Shown: one piece after another, positions 8,677 to 17,183 of the stretch
Numbering within the stretch: the first letter of the stretch is position 1
Layout of the letters: each line of letters opens with the position of its first letter
Source: Symbiodinium sp. CCMP2592
Lineage: Eukaryota > Sar > Dinophyceae > Suessiales > Symbiodiniaceae
Assembly (NCBI GenBank): GCA_905221615.1
Contig: CAJNDT010001014.1
Location: 1-64,000 of the forward strand
Length of the DNA stretch: 64,000 nucleotides
Direction: 5' to 3'
Made by a program: the position numbers and the translations under genes
Notes under the pieces: model-generated
Told to the model about the DNA's origin: nothing
Databases searched by the model: none
What the model saw: the letters and a program-made list of their open reading frames with translations, nothing else

Positions 8677-10677
8677 TTAGTTTGTAAACAGGTTTGAGTA
8701 AAACACAAATACCGGAGGGGGAGGATGTGGCACTGGGGTAGCCATCCCTTCACCTGGCGCCGCAGGTTGTGACACAGGGTCATGCTTCTGCGTGACAAAA
8801 TGGTTTTTGAGGCCGTGGCTTGTGCTGAACTGTACCTGTCGGTTGTGCTTCCGACAGTGTAGGCAGCATAGCCACATGGAACCTGAAACTTCCATTTGTC
8901 CCAAACCGCGAGGAATGAGCTCCAGCACGTCCTGCTCCGTAAGATCTTGGTAATGATGGGTCTCCCGGACTGTGGCCATAAGCGCCGCAAAGGAGTTATT
9001 CTGGATGCTGTCAGCCACGTACGTTTCGATCTCCTCCTGCGTAGGAGGAGGAGGAGCTGCAGTGGCAGTTGCCGTGGTCTGTGACCTAAGTGGCTGAGAT
9101 GAGCTGTGCTCTTCTGGCCGATCATCGGATTGGATTTCCAGAGAGATGTTTGGGAGTTGGCTCTGCAGCATGCGATCAGTTCGCTCCTTGGTGGTGGGGT
9201 CTCCCTGAAATCCCTTCAGCCACTTCCAGCACCGGGTGTAGGCGACTGTAGTGTTGTTGGCTGTCACGAAGTAGTGGCCGTCGTTGTCGTACTTTTTGTT
9301 CTTCACTCGCCTGTCCCAGCGCTCCAGCAGCAAGTAGATGGGGCCAAACTTGGTGGAGACATTCCAGCCTGATTGGGGGGGGTGTCCAAGGTCCCGACTC
9401 AAGGTCTGCCAGAGAAATTTGCAGAAGATCATATAGTCCAGATTCGCCTTCGCAGTCAAAACCTGACGGCTGAAGGCGTGTTGTATGGCCTCCCTCATCA
9501 GAGGGTGCCTTGGCTTGCCATAGATGATGCCCTGAAAAATGTGATCTGCTTTGACTCCTATGGCCATGACCATGAACTCCTTTGGGAGTTGGCCAGGTGG
9601 GGAGGGTCTGTGACCCACTTCACCTGCCCTGGTGGCGTGAGCTGTGCTCCAATCTGCTGCCATGAGTTGCAGTACCTGTTCCCAGGGTACCACAAAGCCA
9701 CATTTAATATCCACGTAAAGGCCTCCGTGCTGGTAGTGGTAAACGTAGCGGAACACATCTGCTCGATGAGCAGGCTGATTGAGGCGGTCCAGCAGATTGG
9801 AGCCATACTTCCCCGCCAGTTGCCTCAGGGTAGCTCGAAGAACCCCATCATCACAGAACTTGCGGGTGAAGCCTGCAAACATTTTGGCCGCAACTTGGGC
9901 GGGCTCCGGCTTGTCGTCGTGGACATAGGTCTGGAAGAGGAGTGCCGGGACCGGGGCTGCCTCCCACTCTGGGAGATGCATGAAGCGTATTCCCCAGGGT
10001 CCATGTCCGTATTGCATGGCCACTTCCGAGAGATCTCGGACAGTGCGGCATTGTGACAAAGCCTGGGCTGCCAGCATTTCCACATGCATGTCCTGCTGGC
10101 GAGCATTCCAGCCGGCAACCACGAGGACAGGCAATCCTGGTGTGTTGCGCATTTCCTCAATGGCTCTTGTGACAAGTGCCGGGATGACAATGTCTGCAAC
10201 TTCAGGACGGAAGTGGAGATTTTTGGAGTTGTAGAGCCATTCCACCCCTCCTACTCCTGGTATCTGTGCCAAATCTATGATTTCCTGATTCGGCAGGTTT
10301 TTGTCCGCAAAGCCGTACTGGACCCTGCCGTCTATCAGATAATCGTAGTTGACTTGCTTTTCCGGGCGCAAGCTTCTTGACAATGGAATAAAGCGGACGT
10401 TGATTTGCCCGTCGAGGTGACTCTCCAGAATGGAGGCCACCGCCTGGCTCTGGACCGCCGCTTTGAACCGGAGCGGCCCAAAGAGGCCAAATTGCCAGTG
10501 GAGGAGCTCCATGATGGAGGGGACGCTGCTGGCAGAGATGTTGAGGGCGGCGCCTGGACAGCTTAAGACCTGTCCCGTCAGCAAGGGGAACACTCCGTAC
10601 GTATGTCCCCGAAGCATGTGCTGCAAGGTGCTATCGCTGAGCACCAGAAAAGGCCCCAAACTGGGAGGGGCGTCCAT
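8677..10677 (-). CDS. Glycosyltransferase-like protein (Gly_transf_sug/OCH1 type) with C-terminal CCHH finger
   Basis: 666 residues from the ATG at 10677. The frame is open further upstream but has no other ATG. The glycosyltransferase core is clear at residues 304-325: HRADVFRY then GGLYVDIK. This is the donor- and metal-binding region of sugar transferases containing the DXD motif (OCH1-like, Pfam Gly_transf_sug). The second acidic residue of DXD is Lys here. Near the C-terminus a zinc finger is visible (CLHC then HGLKNHF...H). The N-terminal 240 residues are unassigned. An SGNH-hydrolase-like reading (LVLSDSTL, VVAGWN) is possible but weak. It is intronless and in the same strand orientation as elements 1 and 2. 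It may be a host retrogene or cargo. Likely substrate unknown. Confidence 0.65.
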   Translation of the reverse strand: MDAPPSLGPFLVLSDSTLQHMLRGHTYGVFPLLTGQVLSCPGAALNISASSVPSIMELLHWQFGLFGPLRFKAAVQSQAVASILESHLDGQINVRFIPLSRSLRPEKQVNYDYLIDGRVQYGFADKNLPNQEIIDLAQIPGVGGVEWLYNSKNLHFRPEVADIVIPALVTRAIEEMRNTPGLPVLVVAGWNARQQDMHVEMLAAQALSQCRTVRDLSEVAMQYGHGPWGIRFMHLPEWEAAPVPALLFQTYVHDDKPEPAQVAAKMFAGFTRKFCDDGVLRATLRQLAGKYGSNLLDRLNQPAHRADVFRYVYHYQHGGLYVDIKCGFVVPWEQVLQLMAADWSTAHATRAGEVGHRPSPPGQLPKEFMVMAIGVKADHIFQGIIYGKPRHPLMREAIQHAFSRQVLTAKANLDYMIFCKFLWQTLSRDLGHPPQSGWNVSTKFGPIYLLLERWDRRVKNKKYDNDGHYFVTANNTTVAYTRCWKWLKGFQGDPTTKERTDRMLQSQLPNISLEIQSDDRPEEHSSSQPLRSQTTATATAAPPPPTQEEIETYVADSIQNNSFAALMATVRETHHYQDLTEQDVLELIPRGLGQMEVSGSMWLCCLHCRKHNRQVQFSTSHGLKNHFVTQKHDPVSQPAAPGEGMATPVPHPPPPVFVFYSNLFTN

Positions 10678-11350
10678 GGTCACTGCTGGAGCTGACGGGC
10701 CAGAGTCTGTGACACGCGGCCAAAGGTGAGCTGTGCTCTTCGCTGAGTCGCAGTTTGCTTCAGAAGGTCTACCTGCTGCAGGACTTGTCAGATGTAAAGT
10801 AAGCTTAAAGTGCTTCCGTATGTTGTTGCCTGCGGTATTGGCAGTTGTGTCTGACGGCTGCGGTATGCATGCACAGCATTGCGGAGTCACATAGCCAAGC
10901 TGGAAGCTCAAGACTGCGCAGAATGCCTGATGACAAAGCAACAACAGCAAAGGGCACGCGAGCAAGGGCTGCAGGTGCCATGTCGTGTCGTCCGGGACCT
11001 CGGTTTGCAGAGGAAGCCGATAATAAGCGATTAGTGCAGCTGTAACTTGGTACAGGCATACAGCAGAAGCAGAGATTTCTCCGGCAGGTGGGCAACATAA
11101 CTCGATTAGTGCAGACTAGTCGAGTGGCTGTGCCACACCTGAGCGGAGGCTGTGCCATATTCCTAGCATGAAACGCATGGACGTTGCTATGGCTCGCAAG
11201 ATCTCAAGGGAGGAGACTGTAGAAGTGGTCAGAGAGATCACAGTGAACGTCTTCGTCCCTGCTGACTGTATCAGCATGCCCGCTGTGGCTGAGGGGATTG
11301 AGGATCTTCTGCACCACAACGTGATGACTGTGCTGAATGTGGATGGTGAG

Positions 11351-11839
11351 CTATTCGGTTGCGAGGTACCACTGGGGCGTGTCAAAGGACTGGACCATGA
11401 CGTGTATGCCGAGAATCATTGCTGCCCTGGCCGTGCGAAAGGTGTTGACAAAGGGCTTGTGCTGGACCAGAGGGAGCACTGCTGTGTACCAGGCTCTGCA
11501 AACAGACGCCATAGAAATGGCCGTCAGCAAGTCTGGTTGCAGTATCGCCAGTCTGACATGAGCTCCCTGTCGGTCATAGTCCATGTCAACGTACCTTTGC
11601 ACGAAGACAGCAAGGCCATCGTAAGGGCGGCGGGAGGCCCAGAGGCGTGCTTGCGCTTGGATCTCGTCCCTGAGCTGGAGAATGGGAAGAAGAGTGCTGG
11701 GGGGCTGATATGCGGCAATTTCAGTCTCCAGCAAGTCCCTATCCAAGCCACAGTCTGAGTGAAAGTCCACGATGACAGCTGCGGGAAGGATGAAGGAGAG
11801 AGCGCGGCGACATGATTCGGTGCAGAGAAAGGTTGTCAT
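11351..11839 (-). CDS. Hypothetical protein with F-box-like segment, copy B
   Basis: 162 residues from the ATG at 11839. The central part (PDLLTAISMASVCRAWYTAV) resembles an F-box helical core, which binds Skp1 in ubiquitin ligases, but the match is short. It is paralogous to 12001-12529 over most of its length (AL-x3-LP near the start, VCRAWY in the middle, Phe/Trp then Arg-Ala afterwards). Both copies and the glycosyltransferase gene lie on the same strand. Function not established. Confidence 0.45.
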   Translation of the reverse strand: MTTFLCTESCRRALSFILPAAVIVDFHSDCGLDRDLLETEIAAYQPPSTLLPILQLRDEIQAQARLWASRRPYDGLAVFVQRYVDMDYDRQGAHVRLAILQPDLLTAISMASVCRAWYTAVLPLVQHKPFVNTFRTARAAMILGIHVMVQSFDTPQWYLATE

Positions 11840-12000
11840 CTGCAGTGGCTCTATCTGGATGTTTGAATGCTAGCTCAGAAATGACTGCGGTAAAATTTGC
11901 TTAGCGCGGACCGGCGCTCCGGATTTGCTTTTTTTTTTTGAGAGGCGAAGCAACTCGTCTCATGGTCTGTGACCAAGGGGCTGGAGGCTGTGCCATCTGC

Positions 12001-12529
12001 CTAGAGAGGACTACGCAAAACAGAAGTCGGAATGAAGTCCACCTGCGCATAGTGGATGCTAAGGGCCTCTCTCGAAAGGATGCCAGCTTGATCCGGTAGA
12101 ACTTCAATGAACACTCCTGCGCCTTGCTTGCGTAGATGGAGATAAGCTCTCCACACCCCAATCCAAGGTTTGCCGTCTAAGAGGCGAGCAATTTCGGAGT
12201 ACCACGCACGGCAGACCGCCGCGAGCCGTATAGCTTGTAGCAGATTCAGATTGACAATGCCGAGCTGAGCATGCACTCCGTACGTTGTGATCGAGCTTGA
12301 TTGTGTCGCCAATGACGGAGTACTGCGAGAAGGGGCTTGCTCTTGCCCATCTGAGGAGTAATTCCTGTAGCCGCGCACGAGTCCCACGAGCTTCGTCATA
12401 CAGCAGGTCCAGGTCGTGCCAGTAGGAGTTGGGGTTGGGCGAGTCGTCGTAGGAGTCGAGGGTAAGTACCCCTGGTAGAAGATTTATCAGAGCATGGCGC
12501 AGGGAGAGCCCGTCTATGGAAGTGAGCAT
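12001..12529 (-). pseudogene. F-box-like paralogue, copy A, frameshifted
   Basis: The reading starts at ATG 12529 (MLTSIDGLSLRHAL), parallel to copy B (MTTFLCTESCRRAL). It runs in one frame to about 12290 and then continues in another frame (HAQLGIVNLNLLQAIRLAA, then VCRAWYSEI) to the stop at 12001. Homology with copy B crosses the frame change, so a single indel has broken this copy. An unannotated small intron is an alternative. The 3' flanks of both copies share a GGCTGTGCCAT-like sequence, consistent with tandem duplication. Confidence 0.45.
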
Positions 12530-12744
12530 ATCTCTTAGAGCCAGCTGACAGAAAACTGGCAGAGGCAGAGAGCGCACTGTGTAGTGAACGTTGCTCCCTT
12601 CACTCTCCCTTTCACTCTTCTACATGACTAGGAAGAAACCCGTTTTCAAACTGAGAGCACTGTTGCTGGCGGCGATATGTTAGGCTACTGATTGGCCCTG
12701 TCAGTCCTGATGCACAGTCTCATTCCCATATGCTCCGATATAGG

Positions 12745-12960
12745 TTAAAATCAATCGATCTATTGATTTTTAAGTCTTTTCAATCTTCTATTGAAAACAG
12801 ACTTTTCGAGCTGAAAATCAATATCGGCAAAATGAGGATCTATTGATTTTAACCCACTTCCGCGATTGATTTTTCTATTGGTTCCACGCTTGATTTTTCT
12901 ATTGATTTTTATGCTAGCCAAGAAAATTTCTATTGATTTTACAGGCAACCAAAAATGTCC
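12745..12960. repeat. ATTGATTTT-word cluster, left side of repeat island
   Basis: AT-rich block with repeated CGATTGATTT, TTCTATTGATTTT and their inverses (AAAATCAAT). Bases 12855-12909 recur with one mismatch at 16232-16286, so the 13-16.2 kb island is bracketed by a 55-bp direct repeat. No coding potential. Confidence 0.7.
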
Positions 12961-13004
12961 TCTATATATATATGGCAGGTTTATAAGACAAGAAATAGAT
13001 TCGG

Positions 13005-13106
13005 TGCCTGGAAAGGCAGGACGTTATTGTTTTGTCTGGAGAGACAAGAAATCTATAGACTCGGTGCCTGGAAAGGCAGGATGTTATTGTGCTGTCTGGA
13101 GAGACA
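13005..13106. repeat. Tandem pair of hairpin units TGCCTGGAAAGGCA / TGTCTGGAGAGACA
   Basis: Two 60-bp units, each holding one TGCCT-loop-AGGCA hairpin (13005-13018, 13065-13078) and one TGTCT-loop-AGACA hairpin (13033-13046, 13093-13106). Both arms change together between the two hairpin types. Confidence 0.8.
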
Positions 13107-13116
13107 AGTGTTGTAC

Positions 13117-13340
13117 CCAAACCCTAACCCAGTAAAAGCGCCGAAACCCTAGACCCTGAACCTTAAGCCCTGAACCCCACACCCTGAAACCTAAGCCTTG
13201 AAACCTGAACCCAAAACCCTGAACCCTACACCCTGAAACCTAAACCCTGAAACCTAAACCCTGAACCCTAAACCCTGAACCCTACACCCTCAAACCTAAA
13301 CCCTGAACCCTAAACCCTGAACCTTGAACCCTGAAGGATC
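13117..13340. repeat. Degenerate telomere-like tract (CCCTAAA/CCCTGAA type)
   Basis: About 220 bases of imperfect CCCTAAACCCTGAACCC repeats, the complement of the TTTAGGG family used as telomeres by plants and dinoflagellates. It is interstitial and heavily mutated, so it is not an active chromosome end here. Confidence 0.8.
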
Positions 13341-13913
13341 CATGGGCGGACGCTGAGAATGATCCATGGGCGGGCCACAAGGAGGAGAAGCTGGTAGATC
13401 AGGACTACGATGGCATGGCTTCGGAGGCTTTTTTCAGAGATAATGCAAGCTTTTTCAGGGTGTGCAAGAAGTGTGACAGGATGTCTTTTGTTCACAGAAA
13501 TTCGGACATGAGACTAGAGAGAAGCCTCGAAGGTTGCATGGTCAAGTCATGCAAAGGTTTCAGGGGTGCCTCGAAAGTCAGAGACCTTTGGAGACAAATG
13601 CACCGTGTCTTTAACTTCAAAGGCCACAACGGCCTTTGAAAAGGCTCTCAAGGCACCTAGGAGATGATGATAGCTACATGAATGCAGATGTTGAGGAGTG
13701 TTGTTTTGTGGAGTTTCTAGCAGCTGTGATGTTGATGAATGTAAATCATAAAGATGTTGATGACTGAAAGGTGCCGAGCCTCCGTAGAGTAGCCTCTTTT
13801 GCATCCTCATGCGAATTTCGCATGAAGGGATCGCCGAATGGCACAACGAGGGGTGGAGTCCCGCGAGAAAAAGAGAGGGAGAGTGTGTGTGTGCTGTTTT
13901 GCAATGCTTTGAA

Positions 13914-14166
13914 TGCCTGGACAGGCAGGTTGTGCACGCACCATTTTTTTGTGCATGCCTGGATAGGCAAGCTGTTGCACATGCCTGGATAGGCAAGAAT
14001 CTGTTGTGCCTGGATAGGCAAGAATCTGTTGTGCCTGGATAGGCAAGAATCTGTTGTGCCTGGATAGGCAAGTTGTTGTGCCTGGATAGGCAAGTTGTTG
14101 TGCCTGGATAGGCAAGTTGTTATGCCTGGATAGGCAAGCTTGCTTTGTGCGGTGCCTGGACAGGCA
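13914..14166. repeat. Array of ten TGCCTGGATAGGCA hairpin repeats
   Basis: Copies start at 13914, 13956, 13982, 14007, 14032, 14057, 14079, 14101, 14123 and 14153. In the central copies the spacing is 22-26 bases. Each is a 5-bp stem (TGCCT/AGGCA) with a GGAT or GGAC loop. Spacers are AAGAATCTGTTG or AAGTTGTTG variants. A related TGTCTGGATAGACA lies at 14304-14317. Confidence 0.85.
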
Positions 14167-14187
14167 TTGTGTGTGTGTGCTCATTAA

Positions 14188-14265
14188 ACAAATAACCCTA
14201 AAACCCCAAACCTAAACCCTCAAACCCCTAAACCCTCGACCCCGAACCCTCAACCCTTAAACCCG
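14188..14265. repeat. Second telomere-like tract
   Basis: Short run of degenerate CCCTAAAACCCC and CCTAAACCCTCAA words. Similar short runs occur at 15050-15092, 15846-15903 and 15998-16026. Confidence 0.7.
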
Positions 14266-14503
14266 TTGGGGTTTTGTTTGTGTGTGTGTGTTTTCACCAT
14301 TGGTGTCTGGATAGACAGATGTCTGGAGATACAAATTTGTTGTAATGTCTGTAGAGGTAAGCATGAAACCTTTATCGTCTGGCCAGATTTCCTATGTATT
14401 TTTGTTCAATCACTCATGAAACTTTTAGTGTCTGGATAGATTTTTCCGAAAGTCCCAACGTCATGAAACGTCATGTGTCGTCTTGTGAACCCCACTAAAC
14501 GTC

Positions 14504-14755
14504 ATGAAACGTCACAAGTTGTACTCATGACGGTTTTGGCGTCACAAGTACAACTCATGACGAATTATGGACGCCATGAAACGTCACAAGTTGTACTCAT
14601 GACGGTTTTGGCGTCACAAGTACAACTCATGACGAATTATGGACGCCATGAAACGTCACAAGTTGTACTCATGACGGTTTTGGCGTCACAAGTACAACTC
14701 ATGACGAATTATGGACGCCATGAAACGTCACAAGTTGTACTCATGACGATTCGTG
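14504..14755 (+). repeat. 72-bp tandem repeat, 3.5 copies
   Basis: Units begin at 14504, 14576, 14648 and 14720 (partial), with an exact 72-base period. Each unit contains ACGTCACAAGTTGTACTCATGACG and the half-inverted form ACAAGTACAACTCATGACG, so it can fold. Because 72 is divisible by 3, a frame of 24-codon repeats stays open at 14473-14865. I treat that frame as a by-product and not as a gene. Confidence 0.85.
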
Positions 14756-14974
14756 ATGTTTGGCCCCAGATCTTTTCTAGAAAATCTGCACGCTCCTTTT
14801 ATAATCCAGCCATGGCCGTGCAGTCCAAAATGAAAAGGCCAGCAGCCGCACAGGCCGGAGATTAGGAAAATCGTTTGATTTTTGATTGCACCAAAGAAAA
14901 AACAGGAGAAGAAAGAAAACAAGAAGCCAAAAAACACAAAGGATCCCATGAAGAAGCCAGCAGCCAAGGACGAA

Positions 14975-14975
14975 A

Positions 14976-15021
<46 letters not shown>

Positions 15022-15813
15022 CTCTACCCCGAAAAAAAAACAAATTAACCCTCAACCCTAAACCTTCGACCCTGAACCCTTAACCCTTAATACTCCCTCT
15101 CTCTCGCTCTCTTGCTCTCGCTCTCTCGCTGTTTCTCTCTCCCTCTCTCTCTCTCTCTCTCTTTCTCTTTCTCTTTCACTCTTTCTCTCTTTCTCTCTTT
15201 CTCTCTCTCTCTGCAAACCAACCAAGAAGCCAGATCTCCCTCCATCCCTCCTTTTATTTTCTCTGTACATGTCGCTTTCTCTTTCTTTTTGTTTTTCTCT
15301 TTCTCTTTCTCTCTCTCTCTCTCTCTCTGTCTCTTTCTCTTTCTCTCCCTCTTTCTCTCTCTCTTTCTCTGTCTCTCTCTTTCTCTCTCTGTCTCTTTGT
15401 CGTTATTTTTCTTTATCTGTTTATCTGTCCCTTTCTCTGTCTCTGTATCTTTCTCTTTCTCTTTCTCTGTCTCTTTCTCTGTCTCTTTCTCTTTCTCTCC
15501 CTCTTTCTCTCTCTCTTTCTCTGTCTCTCTCTCTCTCTCTCTCTGTCTCTTTGTCGTTATTTTTCTTTATCTGTTTATCTGTCCCTTTCTCTGTCTCTCT
15601 CTGTCTCTGTATCTTTCTCTTTCTCTTTCTCTTTCTTTTTCTCTTTCTCGTTCTCGTTCTCTTTCTCTTTATCTTTCCCTCTCTCTCTGTTTATCTTTCT
15701 CTCTCTCTCTCTCTCTGTTTCTCTTTCTGCTTCTCTCTCTCTCTCTCTTTCTCTTTCCCTCTCTCTCTGTTTATCTTTCTCTCTCTCTCTCTCTCTCTGT
15801 TTCTCTTTCTGCT

Positions 15814-15845
<32 letters not shown>

Positions 15846-15852
15846 TCTGAAC
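14975..15852 (+). repeat. CT-rich microsatellite / polypyrimidine tract
   Basis: About 880 bases dominated by CTCTCT, TTTCTCT and TCTGTCTC, with a short break at 15031-15088 holding telomere-like words and another at 15214-15268. Long open frames here encode only Ser/Leu/Phe or Arg/Glu repeats and are not genes. Confidence 0.9.
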
Positions 15853-16231
15853 CGAAACCAAAACCGAAACCTAAACCACACCAGGGTCCCGAAACCCTAG
15901 ACCGCAAATGCAGGACGACGAGACCGAGAAGGAGCCGGAGAAGGAGCCGGAAGAGGAAAAGGAGGAGGAGGAAGAGGAGGAAGAGAAGGAATAGACACCC
16001 TAAGCCCTAAACCTCAAACCCTAAATTCATGCACGTACTATAGCTTTATCGAGTGTCAGTGTTTGATAACAGGACTTTGTCGATTCTTCAGTGTCTGGGC
16101 AGACACGACATATATAGCTGTATGTATAAATAAATATATATTTATGAATTTTTGCTGAAAATTGCATGCCTTGAATGGCTATATACATGATAGGTATATG
16201 TTGTTTTCCACACATGGGAGTGCCTAAAACA

Positions 16232-16395
16232 CACTTCCGCGATTGATTTTTCTATTGATTCCACGCTTGATTTTTCTATTGATTTTAACGACACTCTGCG
16301 ATTGATTTTGTCGCTATTGAAAAAAGCCTCTCTGCGATTGATTTTGGCCTCGTTTCAATCGGCGCTTGAAAAAATCAATCGCGATTGATTCCAAC
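16232..16395. repeat. ATTGATTTT-word cluster, right side of repeat island
   Basis: Begins with the 55-bp sequence that is also at 12855-12909, then several GCGATTGATTTTG words and an inverted AAAATCAATCGCGATTGATT. It adjoins the truncated element fragment at about 16.4 kb. Confidence 0.7.
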
Positions 16396-16663
16396 CAATA
16401 TTGGAGCATATGGGGAGGCTCAAGAATAAGCAGCTGGCAGTGCGGCTGGATACCAAAAATTCATCGAAACATGCTACAATCAATGCGTTGCCGAAATAAG
16501 GGGCAGTGCGCATCAAGTCTGCCTTGTAATGCTGTGCATAGGAAATCTGCAACCATGCTTCCACCTGCAGCGCATAGCTGGGCGGTGCTGGCGGTGGCGG
16601 CAGTGCAATCGAAGCCGCCTCAGGAGCAATGCGTTGCTTTTTGTTCCCACGGCGCAAAGCCAT
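16355..16663 (-). pseudogene. GNKKQRIA ORF homologue (5'-end fragment of an element 2 relative)
   Basis: 102 codons from the ATG at 16663. The start (MALRRGNKKQRIAPE) matches the 125-codon ORF of element 2 (MSHRQGNKKQRIATPE), and the DNA around it (GCAATGCGTTGCTTTTTGTT) is nearly identical to that at about 56590. Beyond the first 20 residues the two proteins diverge, and the fragment runs into the ATTGATTTT repeat cluster, so it is probably truncated. Confidence 0.55.
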
Positions 16664-16727
16664 GGCACAGAAAGAGAAGAAGCTGGTACACGCGAGAGCG
16701 GATATGGCTGAAGCAAGCAATGCGGCG

Positions 16728-16943
16728 CTAGTCCATTTCATAAAGAAAGGATGCTGTGTCAGTGCTTTCCGGCGCACTTTCAAGCGATGCAATGCGTCGC
16801 TCAAGACTGCAGATATAAGCCCAAAGCACCTGAACACGATAGCTGAGCTTGTCAATGCGCTCATGCAGCTGTGCAGAGCACTCAAGTGTATCTTCAGCCA
16901 AACCCTGAATCGATACGACCAGCTGTGCTGAGGTGACAGCGCG
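16728..16943 (-). pseudogene. Coiled-coil ORF homologue of element 2
   Basis: In the frame ending at TAG 16728-16730, the encoded segment (LHERIDKLSYRVQV, then SLERRIASLE, ending YEMD) matches the 85-codon ORF at 57013-57270 (IHERIDALSDRIQAV, SLERRIAILE, ending LEEMD). An in-frame TAA at 16944-16946 and the lack of an ATG suggest that the start is lost. The gene order, coil ORF then GNKKQRIA ORF, is the same as in element 2. Confidence 0.6.
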
Positions 16944-17079
16944 TTACGGCGTTGCTCGGCCATGGCAGCTCGAGGAGAATACATGTGCCATGTTGCAGTG
17001 CTAGCAAGCAAAGCAATAAAAGCTTGTTTGTTTAATAATCTATTCTTGCAAGCGTTGCAGAAAACAGACGCTAGTTGTG

Positions 17080-17183
17080 AGTGCCAATGCCGAAAAGCAG
17101 CGCGGCGCAACAAAGACTTCTTTCGACACTAGATAGAAAACACCGTTGACTAAAAGAAAAACTCACAACTAGCGTTCTCCTGT
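17080..17183 (-). repeat. Diverged A-type terminal repeat next to the 16-17 kb fragment
   Basis: CTAGTTGTGAGTG, then CGAAAAGCAGCGCGG, TTTCGACACTAGA and AAACTCACAACTAGCGTTCTCC, correspond in order to the element 2 A repeat and the first bases of B. The two ends form an inverted repeat (CTAGTTGTGAGT and ACTCACAACTAG). On the minus strand the order is B-end, A, then the 5' internal ORFs. Confidence 0.6.

Noticed and set aside
8562..9125. 187-codon minus frame overlapping the glycosyltransferase gene
   Set aside because: Alternate frame of the same strand with basic, low-quality composition. The glycosyltransferase frame carries the domains.
9373..10056. 227-codon plus frame
   Set aside because: Antisense shadow of the glycosyltransferase coding frame.
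13117..13340. Functional telomere
   Set aside because: The tract is internal, degenerate and followed by other sequence on both sides.
13415..13639. 74-codon plus frame with a CKKC motif
   Set aside because: Short, single CxxC, located in a repeat island, no other support.
14473..14865. 130-codon frame with 24-residue repeats
   Set aside because: The frame is open only because the 72-bp repeat period is a multiple of three. There is no domain and no neighbour support.
15112..15907. Long Ser/Leu/Phe and Arg/Glu open frames
   Set aside because: They are translations of the CT microsatellite, open on several frames at once.
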